39,332 nucleotides of DNA, taken from the NCBI GenBank assembly GCA_944320995.1, contig CALUJQ010000031.1:1-39332 (forward strand), written 5' to 3'. Made by a program: the position numbers and the translations under genes. Shown here in pieces: positions 16,298 to 23,966 of the stretch (positions are counted from its first letter, which is position 1; each line of letters starts with the position of its first letter). The stretch is from an uncultured Barnesiella sp. GTDB taxonomy: Bacteria > Bacteroidota > Bacteroidia > Bacteroidales > Barnesiellaceae. The notes under the pieces are model-generated. The model was not told the origin of the DNA. It did not search any database and worked only from the letters and a program-made list of their open reading frames with translations.

Positions 16298-17128
16298 TTA
16301 GAAGTTGCTGAAATTCTGGGGTTTGATGACGAATCCGATACGAAGCCGGGAATGGAATTTGTTGTAGTCGAGCAGCCCCTCGCCGTAGCCGTTGTAGTAT
16401 TGCAGGAAAAGGTATTGGTTTTCGTTTTTGAAAAGGCGGGCACTCAATTCGATAACGGTGTTGAAATTGAGATTCCAACCGCTGCGTTTGGTGAGAATGA
16501 GAGTAGCCCCGAACCGACGGTTGTCACTCAGGTAGTTCCCGGCTAATTGAAAGATACCGCAATATTTGAGTATGTCGCGATTGTTGCCGCTGTCGATAAT
16601 GGGAATCCATGTTTTGAATTGCAGTTCTACGTTGTGGTCAACGGCGAGCGCTCCCATAAACGACACTTTGTTCCAACTGCGAGACCAAATGCTGTCCTGT
16701 CCGTTCGATTCATGTTCAATGAGGAGTGTGATTTGCCCGATGAAACGATCGTGATAGATGACCGGGTGTGTGAGGCCTATCCCGGGATTGAAGTTGAGAT
16801 CATACATGGGAAGCGATTTCTGAAATACATTCCAAAAGGCTTTTTGTGTATAGGTAATAAAGAGGTAGGTATCGAAAGGTAGTTTGCTTTTGGTAAGTCG
16901 CTGGCTGATACTCAGTTGGAATTTTACGTCGGAGTTGCGTCCGGTAGGTTTGCTCCCGAGAGTCGTGCCTCCGATAAAATAGTTGTCCTTGAAGAGAGAG
17001 AAGTAAGGTCTCTTATCGAGTTCGTCACGCACGCTGTCGGGATTATATTGGGGTACATTACTGCGGATCTGGGCGTCGGCGATGATCACCACGAGGAGCA
17101 AAGGGAGGAGAATGGTGAGTCGTTTCAT
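16298..17128 (-). CDS. pldA: Outer-membrane phospholipase A (PldA family)
   Basis: Hydrolyses acyl chains of phospholipids in the outer leaflet of the outer membrane. The 276-residue precursor has a signal peptide (MKRLTILLPLLLVVIIADAQ) and a beta-barrel pattern of alternating residues. The catalytic block of the family is intact: IEHESNGQDSIWSRSWN contains the His, Ser and Asn that correspond to the E. coli OMPLA triad. GIGLTHPVIYHDR precedes it. ATG 17128 is chosen for the signal peptide; an upstream start at 17272 would bury it. A minus-strand promoter at 17152-17182 fits this start. Confidence 0.88.
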   Translation of the reverse strand: MKRLTILLPLLLVVIIADAQIRSNVPQYNPDSVRDELDKRPYFSLFKDNYFIGGTTLGSKPTGRNSDVKFQLSISQRLTKSKLPFDTYLFITYTQKAFWNVFQKSLPMYDLNFNPGIGLTHPVIYHDRFIGQITLLIEHESNGQDSIWSRSWNKVSFMGALAVDHNVELQFKTWIPIIDSGNNRDILKYCGIFQLAGNYLSDNRRFGATLILTKRSGWNLNFNTVIELSARLFKNENQYLFLQYYNGYGEGLLDYNKFHSRLRIGFVIKPQNFSNF

Positions 17129-17151
17129 AGAAAAAGGTATAAGATGTTGTG

Positions 17152-17182
17152 CAAATATATAAGAACTTGTCGGAGAAACAAC
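17152..17182 (-). promoter_or_regulatory. Bacteroidetes-type promoter for pldA
   Basis: Minus strand: GTTG (17179-17182), 19 bases, then TATATTTG (17152-17159), an exact -7 match. Confidence 0.6.
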
Positions 17183-17255
17183 AGTAAAAAAGTCGTTCTT
17201 TTTCGTCAATTTTTCCGTTAAGGAGATATTTGCATTCTGTTTTGTCGGGATAAAG

Positions 17256-17286
17256 TTGGGCTTCTCCGTCAAATCGAGTACATTTG
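17256..17286 (+). promoter_or_regulatory. Promoter for the thioredoxin-like lipoprotein and yifB
   Basis: TTG (17256-17258), 20 bases, then TACATTTG (17279-17286), an exact -7 match, 23 bases before the ATG at 17309. Confidence 0.6.
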
Positions 17287-17308
17287 CAAGAACTGAAAAA
17301 CGATTTAT

Positions 17309-18382
17309 ATGAATAAAGCGGGAGCGATACTCTGTTTTTTTATCCTGCTGCTGTCGGGTTGCGGCGGCAAGGATAACGAGTTTGTGGTAGAAGGGACTAT
17401 CAACAATTTGGGTGGACGACCGCTTTATGCGGTGTATGGTCTCGAAAATGGGATTGTTGTCGATACGTTGCGCCCGCAGAACGGATTTATCTCATTCAAG
17501 AATTCGTCTTCGACGCTTATCCCCATACAGTTTTATTACTTCGACAAAACTCCGTTTACCCGTATATATGTGCAAAATGGCGACCGCATAGAACTGTCGG
17601 GCGACGGGCAAGACCCGTTTGGATTGAAGGTGAAGGGTAGCTCTTTGAATAAAGAGTTGTTTAAGTTTAATCATGAACATAAAGAACTGTTGCAAACTTG
17701 GCTGACCGAGCGGAATGCCTCTGCTTTGGGGCGGAGGTCGCAACGATATGAGCAATTGAATGAAGAGTTGCGCGGGGTGATAGCCGCCTATGTGGGGAAA
17801 CATAAGGATTCGCCGGTGAGCGTGGTGTTGCTCGATAACTATTTGATAGGTGAGGCAGAGGAGGTTTATTGCGATTCATTGATACAGTTGTTGAACCCTT
17901 CGCTTCTTTCGGAGCCGTGGGCGGTTTCTGTGGCTGAATATGGCCGTGGGCAGATCGAACAGCAGAACGATACGGTCTTACCCTATTTTTCGTTGTATGC
18001 CTTGGCCGATACGACCGTGCTGTTAAGTACTCACGATGCTAAGGCTACTTTGCTCTGTTTCTGGTCGGCCGAAACGCCGGGAACCGATAAGTTCGATAGA
18101 TTCTTGCAGGAGATGGCCGAGCGGTACGATACGTTGGGATTACAGGTCGTATCTATTTCTCTCGATCGTGACAGTGCCGTATGGAGACAACGAGCGGAGT
18201 CGGATTCGACCCGTTGGGAGCAGCGTTGGCTTAAAAACGGGTATCTTTATGCGGGAGTGAAAGACCTTCATATCCATGCGTTGCCTCATCTGTTGGTGGC
18301 CGATTCGACAGGAAAAATCGTCGCCCGGGGAGTTTTGCCCGATTCGTTGAGTGTTGCTATAGAGCGATTGGTAAAGCCGTAA
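17309..18382 (+). CDS. DUF4369/thioredoxin-fold lipoprotein lacking CxxC
   Basis: A 357-residue predicted lipoprotein: residues 1-18 end in the lipobox LSGC with Cys18. Residues about 25-125 match the beta-rich DUF4369 domain typical of Bacteroidetes. The C-terminal 140 residues have a thioredoxin/TlpA-like fold (ATLLCFWSAETPG, VVSISLDRD, and a cis-Pro-like ALPHLLVADSTGKIVARG). The position that usually holds WCxxC reads WSAETPGTDK, so no redox pair exists and disulfide chemistry is unlikely. Homologues with intact CxxC reduce periplasmic disulfides; this one may be a binding or structural relative. It is followed 22 bases later by yifB and probably shares its transcript. Confidence 0.8.
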   Translation: MNKAGAILCFFILLLSGCGGKDNEFVVEGTINNLGGRPLYAVYGLENGIVVDTLRPQNGFISFKNSSSTLIPIQFYYFDKTPFTRIYVQNGDRIELSGDGQDPFGLKVKGSSLNKELFKFNHEHKELLQTWLTERNASALGRRSQRYEQLNEELRGVIAAYVGKHKDSPVSVVLLDNYLIGEAEEVYCDSLIQLLNPSLLSEPWAVSVAEYGRGQIEQQNDTVLPYFSLYALADTTVLLSTHDAKATLLCFWSAETPGTDKFDRFLQEMAERYDTLGLQVVSISLDRDSAVWRQRAESDSTRWEQRWLKNGYLYAGVKDLHIHALPHLLVADSTGKIVARGVLPDSLSVAIERLVKP

Positions 18383-18404
18383 CTGTTATATAAAATCTGA
18401 TACT

Positions 18405-19946
18405 ATGTTGGTGAAAGTCTTTGGGGCCGCCGTTCAGGGGATTGAGGCCATTGTAGTAACCATCGAGGTTAACTGTTCGCAAGGGATACGATTCTTTATG
18501 GTAGGGTTACCCGATGCGGCTGTAAAGGAGAGTCACGAGCGTATAGTTTCGGCCGTGGAGCATAACGGCTATAAGTTCCCGAGGAGGCAGGTGATTGTGA
18601 ATATGTCGCCGGCCGATATTCGTAAAGAGGGTTCGTCATACGACTTACCTTTGGCGGTAGGTATTCTTGCCAGTGACGAAAAGGTAAAAAATGAGAAGTT
18701 AAACGATTATATGCTCATGGGAGAGTTGTCGCTCGACGGTACGATCCTTCCCATCAAAGGAGCTTTACCCATAGCTATCAAGGCTCGGGAAGAGGGTTTC
18801 AAAGGGCTTATTATTCCCAAAGCCAATGTGCGTGAGGCGGCTGTTGTAAATAATCTCGATGTATATGGCGTAGAGAATATTACGGAGGTGATACGTTTCT
18901 TGAACGGGGAGGCCGAATTGGAACCGACCGTCATCGATACCCGGGCCGAATTTTTCAAGGAATGTACCCATTTTGACCTTGATTTCAGCGATGTGAAGGG
19001 GCAGGAGAGTGTAAAGCGAGCGTTCGAGGTGGCGGCTGCGGGCGGGCACAACATTATTCTGATAGGTCCGCCGGGGGCTGGGAAATCGATGATGGCGAAG
19101 CGGCTGCCATCGATATTGCCGCCACTTACCCTGCAAGAGGCGTTGGAGACGACCAAGATTCACTCGGTGGCCGGACGTATGGAGCGGGGCAGTTCGTTGT
19201 TGTCGCAACGCCCTTTTCGGGCACCGCATCACACCATTTCGTCGGTTGCTTTGGTAGGAGGGGGCACATTCCCCCAGCCGGGCGAAATTTCATTGGCCCA
19301 TAATGGGGTGCTGTTTCTCGATGAATTGCCCGAGTTTTCGCGGCAGGTCCTCGAAGTAATGCGACAGCCGCTCGAAGACCGTAAAATAACTATCGCCCGG
19401 GCCAAATATTCGATAGAATATCCTGCGAGTGTGATGTTGGTGGCCTCGATGAACCCTTGTCCTTGCGGTTACTATAACCACCCCGATAAGGAGTGTATAT
19501 GCAGTCCCGGGGCGATACAGCGATATTTGGGAAAAATATCGGGCCCGCTGCTCGACCGCATAGACATACAGGTAGAAATTGTCCCTGTGCCGTTTGAGAA
19601 GATTTCCGATACCCGTCCGTCAGAGCCGAGCGAGGCAATACGCCGACGTGTTGTTGCTGCCCGTGAGATTCAAGCGGCTCGGTTTGCCGAGTACCCTAAC
19701 ATCCATTGTAATGCTCAAATGACGACTCGGCTATTAAATCGGTTTGCCGTGCCCGACAAAGCCGGGCTCAAACGGTTGAGAGATGCCATGGCGCGCTTCC
19801 ACCTTTCGGCTCGAGCCTATGATCGTATTTTGAAGGTTGCCCGTACCATTGCCGATTTGGAGGGGAGTGAGAAGGTGCAGGTGCAGCACATCAACGAAGC
19901 GGTCAATTATCGCAATCTCGATAGGGAGAATTGGGGAGATAGGTGA
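18405..19946 (+). CDS. YifB/ComM-family Mg chelatase-like AAA+ ATPase
   Basis: A 513-residue protein of the YifB/ComM family. It has an N-terminal Lon-like ChlI domain (1-170), Walker A GPPGAGKS at 221-228, Walker B GVLFLDELPE at 301-310 and a small cysteine cluster NPCPCGYYNHPDKECIC (350-366), then the C-terminal lid. In naturally competent Proteobacteria, ComM is a hexameric helicase that extends heteroduplex during transformation. Family presence is wide in non-competent species, and its role here is not known. Only 22 bases separate it from the lipoprotein gene, so co-transcription is likely. Confidence 0.93.
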   Translation: MLVKVFGAAVQGIEAIVVTIEVNCSQGIRFFMVGLPDAAVKESHERIVSAVEHNGYKFPRRQVIVNMSPADIRKEGSSYDLPLAVGILASDEKVKNEKLNDYMLMGELSLDGTILPIKGALPIAIKAREEGFKGLIIPKANVREAAVVNNLDVYGVENITEVIRFLNGEAELEPTVIDTRAEFFKECTHFDLDFSDVKGQESVKRAFEVAAAGGHNIILIGPPGAGKSMMAKRLPSILPPLTLQEALETTKIHSVAGRMERGSSLLSQRPFRAPHHTISSVALVGGGTFPQPGEISLAHNGVLFLDELPEFSRQVLEVMRQPLEDRKITIARAKYSIEYPASVMLVASMNPCPCGYYNHPDKECICSPGAIQRYLGKISGPLLDRIDIQVEIVPVPFEKISDTRPSEPSEAIRRRVVAAREIQAARFAEYPNIHCNAQMTTRLLNRFAVPDKAGLKRLRDAMARFHLSARAYDRILKVARTIADLEGSEKVQVQHINEAVNYRNLDRENWGDR

Positions 19947-20448
19947 GAGGCTCCTAAAATAAGTTGTTTGTCTGATAGATGGTTTGTTTCGAAGCAATAT
20001 ATAACTATTACTTTTATGTCCATATCGGTAGAATTGGTTATTTCAACTCGTGAAGGAATAAAGTAGATCGAAGGGCAAGGAATCGCCATTTTATTAAAAT
20101 GTTGTGAATTGAGAGACAAATTCGAGTACAATAACAAGTATTGAATCTCTTATTTAAGAAGGGTATTTTAAATAAAAGATTAATTATATTTTCTTATTTA
20201 GTATATGCTAAGGAGATTATAATGTAGTGAGTAAAAATTTGTTATATAAAATATATAATAGGTTTATAAAAGAGGGAATCATAGTGTTAAAGGGCATTAA
20301 ATGGCCCAGTAAAGAATTAACTTTATATTTAAACTCTTTAATTTTTTTTACTGCTTCAACTTTAATTAATTTATAAATATTATATTGCAAAATTTAGTAT
20401 TCCTATGACAGATTATAAATTTATTGAGTATAAAATACAAATCTTGAA
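19947..20448 (+). other. A/T-rich gap with no supported gene
   Basis: About 500 bases, strongly A/T-rich from about 20080 on, with stops in most frames. I see no tRNA, hairpin terminator with a T tract, or insertion-sequence end. A 76-codon minus-strand frame at 19907-20137 overlaps the yifB end and has no family resemblance. The stretch marks the left edge of the A/T-rich islet. Confidence 0.5.
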
Positions 20449-20913
20449 ATGATGAAAAAGTTAGAGATACTTTGGGTATTTTTATTGTTATGTCCTGCGT
20501 TGTATTCAAATAGTAGGATGGTAAATGTTGATTTTAAGGACAATACAAGTGTAGGTATAGAATTGTCTTCGGATTTGGTGATGCAATTTACCGATGATGA
20601 GCTTGTTTTCAAGAGTGAGAAGACAAATAACAGATTTTCATTTGGAGACATATTGGGATTTTATTATTCAAATATAGCTACATCGATTGAAGAGGATTGT
20701 TTATCGGAAACGTTTATACTGACAGGGAATGAGTTACGAATAGTCGGTTTGGAAAAAGGAGCAACGGTCAAGATTTATGATATGCAAGGAATTTGTCTTT
20801 CTGATGTTCGGGTAGATGGAGAATTCCAGATGGATTTAAGCTTGTTGCATAGTGGCGTATATGTAGTTACTTACAATAATACTTCACGGAAAATCATTGT
20901 GACTCGGAATTGA
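20449..20913 (+). CDS. Small secreted protein with type IX-like C-terminal sorting domain
   Basis: A 154-residue protein with a signal peptide (about 1-20). Residues 23-70 form a short beta module (VNVDFKDNTSVGIELS, then FSFGDILGFYY) like those at the start of many Bacteroidetes surface proteins. Residues about 90-154 resemble the type A C-terminal domain (TIGR04183-like): LRIVGLEKGATVKIYDMQG, then DLSLLHSGVYVVTYNN and a final KIIVTRN strand. There is almost nothing between module and C-terminal domain, so the protein has no obvious cargo. No type IX secretion machinery is in this window. It lies 60 bases before the CotH gene in an A/T-rich islet. Function unknown. Confidence 0.65.
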   Translation: MMKKLEILWVFLLLCPALYSNSRMVNVDFKDNTSVGIELSSDLVMQFTDDELVFKSEKTNNRFSFGDILGFYYSNIATSIEEDCLSETFILTGNELRIVGLEKGATVKIYDMQGICLSDVRVDGEFQMDLSLLHSGVYVVTYNNTSRKIIVTRN

Positions 20914-20973
20914 TAATAATTACGGTTATCATAATCGACAATAAATTTGTAAAACAGTTTTTAATTTATAGAA

Positions 20974-22368
20974 ATGAAAAAGTTATTATTCTTATTGTTA
21001 TTCTTGCCGTTGTTTTCATATGGAGAGGAGTCTCAACCTCATAAATGGCTTCATATATATCGTACAGATTCTAATTTTTGTTCTATAAAGGCGACAGAAA
21101 TAGATAGTATTTCCCATGTATTACACAATGGGGATAGCATGATTGTGAACAAGGCAGATTCAAAAGTGGCTATACCATTATCCAAGATAGATTTTTGTGC
21201 CTTAGGGACAAATGTTCCTACTTTATATATTACTATTCCGGACAATCCCGACCTTGAAGAGTTGGTAGATAAGGATACTTATTTAAATGCTATTCTTCGA
21301 ATCGATGGAAACGGATTGTTTGAAGATGTAGATTCTTTGGCGGTATCTATTAAAGGAAGAGGAAATACTACATGGCAATGGCCTAAAAAGCCGTATCGGT
21401 TCAAATTTGATAAAAAGGTTTCGCTCTTTGGCTTTGAAAAAGCAAAGAGTTATGCCTTAATTGCCAATTATATAGATTGCTCTTTGATGCGAAATGCTGT
21501 TGCCTTGAAAATAGGGCAATTATTGGAGATGCCTTATACAAACCATTGCCAGCCAATAAGAGTTTATTTCAATGGGATATTTAAGGGGGCATATATTCTT
21601 ACGGAGAAGATTGGTACATCAGGGGCAAGTGTAGATATTGATGAAGAAACCGGTATCTTATTTGAATTAGATACGAATTATGATGAAGCATATAAATTTA
21701 GAACTCCTAATTATGACCTTCCGGTCATGGTAAAAGATCCTGATCTTGAAGAGATTGCCGAAATAAAAGGCGTTACGCCCGATTCCTTGTTGAGTATTTG
21801 GCAAAACGATTTTGAATTATTTGAAGAAAAAGTTTATAATGGAGAAGATATCTCCAATTATTTGGATATGGAGTCTCTTGTAAACTATATAATTGTTTAC
21901 AATGTATGTGGAAATAAGGAACTTACATGGCCTAATAGCGTCTATATGTATAAAAAGGATATTAATGATGTATATCATTTGGGTCCTATATGGGATTTCG
22001 ATTGGGCTTTCACGTACAACGACGGGATAGAGAATAGACCTATCGAGGTGGTATTATTTGGAACATGGGAACCTCTGAAAGGAGCTCCTTTTTTTAGAAA
22101 ATTATGTTCCACGCCTGAATTTATGGCTCTGTATGAGGAGAGATTTAATTATTTCAAAGAAAATTTACTCCCACAATTGTTGAATTATATGGATGAATAT
22201 GCCGAGCAAATAGAGCCTTCGGCTATAGAAAATGGTGTAGTATGGCCTGCTGTTGAAAATTTAACAGAGGGATCTTTTGATTTTAGAGAGAATACTAAAA
22301 GGTTGAAACAATGGATCTTGGATAAGATTGATTATATTTCGGGGCATGAGAACTTTGGATTGTATTAA
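20974..22368 (+). CDS. CotH-kinase-family secreted protein
   Basis: A 464-residue exported protein: signal peptide 1-17, a short beta module at about 24-75 similar to that of the preceding gene, then a CotH domain (about 100-460). Family motifs present are SIKGRGNTTWQWPKKPYRFK (125-144), the glutamate of ILTEKI (211) and GPIWDFDWAF (337-346), whose aspartates match the metal/catalytic aspartates of the family. Bacillus CotH phosphorylates spore-coat proteins; bacterial surface versions are largely unstudied. TAAATTTG at 20942-20949 is a -7-like box 25 bases before the start, so it may have its own promoter. The gene is A/T-rich in codon use, unlike its neighbours. It ends at the terminator at 22451. 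Confidence 0.83.
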   Translation: MKKLLFLLLFLPLFSYGEESQPHKWLHIYRTDSNFCSIKATEIDSISHVLHNGDSMIVNKADSKVAIPLSKIDFCALGTNVPTLYITIPDNPDLEELVDKDTYLNAILRIDGNGLFEDVDSLAVSIKGRGNTTWQWPKKPYRFKFDKKVSLFGFEKAKSYALIANYIDCSLMRNAVALKIGQLLEMPYTNHCQPIRVYFNGIFKGAYILTEKIGTSGASVDIDEETGILFELDTNYDEAYKFRTPNYDLPVMVKDPDLEEIAEIKGVTPDSLLSIWQNDFELFEEKVYNGEDISNYLDMESLVNYIIVYNVCGNKELTWPNSVYMYKKDINDVYHLGPIWDFDWAFTYNDGIENRPIEVVLFGTWEPLKGAPFFRKLCSTPEFMALYEERFNYFKENLLPQLLNYMDEYAEQIEPSAIENGVVWPAVENLTEGSFDFRENTKRLKQWILDKIDYISGHENFGLY

Positions 22369-22450
22369 TATTCGAAATTAGCAGGCATCATATTTTTGAG
22401 ATAAAATTATTTGTATATAGTCTCCAAGTTTTATTAAAGTAAGGGAGGTA

Positions 22451-22493
22451 TTGGCTAAGACTTTATTAAGAACAGAGTCTTAGCCAATTTTTT
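22451..22493 (+). terminator. Strong intrinsic terminator after the CotH gene
   Basis: A 12-bp perfect stem, TTGGCTAAGACT (22451-22462) and AGTCTTAGCCAA (22476-22487), followed by six T. It closes the A/T-rich islet unit. The rest of the 332-base gap to 22701 shows no gene and no convincing promoter. Confidence 0.9.
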
Positions 22494-22700
22494 ATATTTG
22501 TTTTGGAAATTAAATAATCTCCGGGTTCTTATTGACGATATTGGGGGAGTGTAATTTTTTCCGTGATGGAATTATTGGGTGCATGTTATCTGCTGATAGA
22601 TGATTTTTTCGATTATGTAAATATGGTTGCACCAAGTTTTTTCATACAATGAATAGATAGGATAGGCCACAGGTTTGTATATTGATAAAAAGGACTTTGT

Positions 22701-23822
22701 ATGGAGATAAAGAGAGACGGTCGGTTGTTGTCGCTGGATACCCTGCGGGGGTTCGACATGCTTTTTATTATGGGGTTTGCCCCGTTGGTTGTGGCATTGA
22801 ATAAATGGTGTCCTACGGCGGTGGGTGATGTTGTGGCCGGTCACATGTCGCATGTGGTGTGGAATGGATTTACCCAACACGATATGATATTCCCTCTGTT
22901 TTTGTTCATTGCGGGAATTTCGTTCCCTTTTTCGTTGGCAAAACAGCGAAGCAAAGGTATTGTTCCGAGGAAAATAAAGTTGCGGATTTTGCGGCGGGGC
23001 GTTACGTTGGTAGTGCTGGGTATGGTATATAACGGGCTTTTCGACTTGAATTTCCCGGAGGTGCGTGTGGCCAGCGTGTTGGGCCGTATAGGTGTGGCTT
23101 GGATGTTGGGCGCATATATCTATATGTATTTGAAGAGGTCGGTTCAATATGGTTTGATTGCTGTTATTCTGATAGGATATTGGTTGTTGTTGGCATTTGT
23201 CCCGGCACCCGATGTTCCCGGCGCTTCGCCTCTTTCGCTCGAAGGCAATCTTGTAGGATATGTTGACCGGCATTTGTTGCCCGGGAAATTGATTTATGGT
23301 AATTTCGATCCCGAGGGGTTGTTGAGTACCTTCCCGGCAATCGTTACGGCTTTGTTCGGCATTTATACCGGCGATATTGTTCGGTCTGTCAAGTTGGGTG
23401 ATGGAACGAAAAAGACACTGTTGTTGATGGGAACCGGTGTGTTGCTGGTAATTGTAGGGTTGGTGTGGAATACGGTTTTCCCGATTAACAAAATGTTGTG
23501 GAGCAGTTCGTTTACCTGTTTTGTGGGAGGGTTGTCGTTCCTGTTGTTTGCGTTGTTTTATTATGTTGTCGATGTAAAAGGCTGGCGTTCGTGGACTCTT
23601 TTTTTCAGGGTTATCGGGTTGAATTCCATTACGATATATTTGGCTCAACAAATTGTGGGATTCTCGCACATGAATCGTTTCCTGTTCGGTGGCTTTGCTC
23701 GATGGACCAGCCAATATGCGGGCGAAGCGGCCGGTGAGGTCGTCCTTCGCACGGGGTATGTGGCTTGTTGCTGGATTTTCCTCTATTTCTTGTATCGCAA
23801 ACGGATATTCTTGAAAGTGTAA
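22701..23822 (+). CDS. DUF5009/HGSNAT-like membrane acyltransferase
   Basis: A 373-residue inner-membrane protein with about ten hydrophobic helices. It begins with the pattern RLLSLDTLRGFDMLFIMGF found in the heparan-alpha-glucosaminide acetyltransferase (HGSNAT)/NagX/DUF5009 group, followed by HDMIFPLFLFIAGISFPFS. Human HGSNAT transfers acetyl groups from acetyl-CoA across a membrane to glucosamine ends. Bacterial relatives often sit near aminosugar or glycan genes, but none is seen here, so the substrate is not known. Base composition returns to the genome-like G+C-rich style. It is monocistronic as far as can be seen; mutS has its own -7 box downstream. Confidence 0.83.
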   Translation: MEIKRDGRLLSLDTLRGFDMLFIMGFAPLVVALNKWCPTAVGDVVAGHMSHVVWNGFTQHDMIFPLFLFIAGISFPFSLAKQRSKGIVPRKIKLRILRRGVTLVVLGMVYNGLFDLNFPEVRVASVLGRIGVAWMLGAYIYMYLKRSVQYGLIAVILIGYWLLLAFVPAPDVPGASPLSLEGNLVGYVDRHLLPGKLIYGNFDPEGLLSTFPAIVTALFGIYTGDIVRSVKLGDGTKKTLLLMGTGVLLVIVGLVWNTVFPINKMLWSSSFTCFVGGLSFLLFALFYYVVDVKGWRSWTLFFRVIGLNSITIYLAQQIVGFSHMNRFLFGGFARWTSQYAGEAAGEVVLRTGYVACCWIFLYFLYRKRIFLKV

Positions 23823-23966
23823 TCGGGTTATGGCTCCCGACTGATTCCTCTCCAAGGGAGAGATAAAACGGCGTTTACATTTTTTTAATTTCACAATTTC
23901 GGTCGAAACCTTTATCTTTGTTATTCTTAAACAGGACAGTCAAATAAAGAAGATAAAAGATAGATC

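Noticed and set aside
19907..20137. 76-codon minus-strand frame at the yifB end
   Set aside because: Overlaps the yifB 3' end, no homology recognised, no promoter seen.
19947..22700. Insertion sequence or genomic island boundary
   Set aside because: No transposase or integrase, no flanking direct or inverted repeats and no tRNA next to the A/T-rich islet could be seen.
22572..23894. 440-codon minus-strand open frame
   Set aside because: Antisense of the DUF5009 membrane protein; its Gln/His/Asn-rich translation is the mirror of hydrophobic codons.
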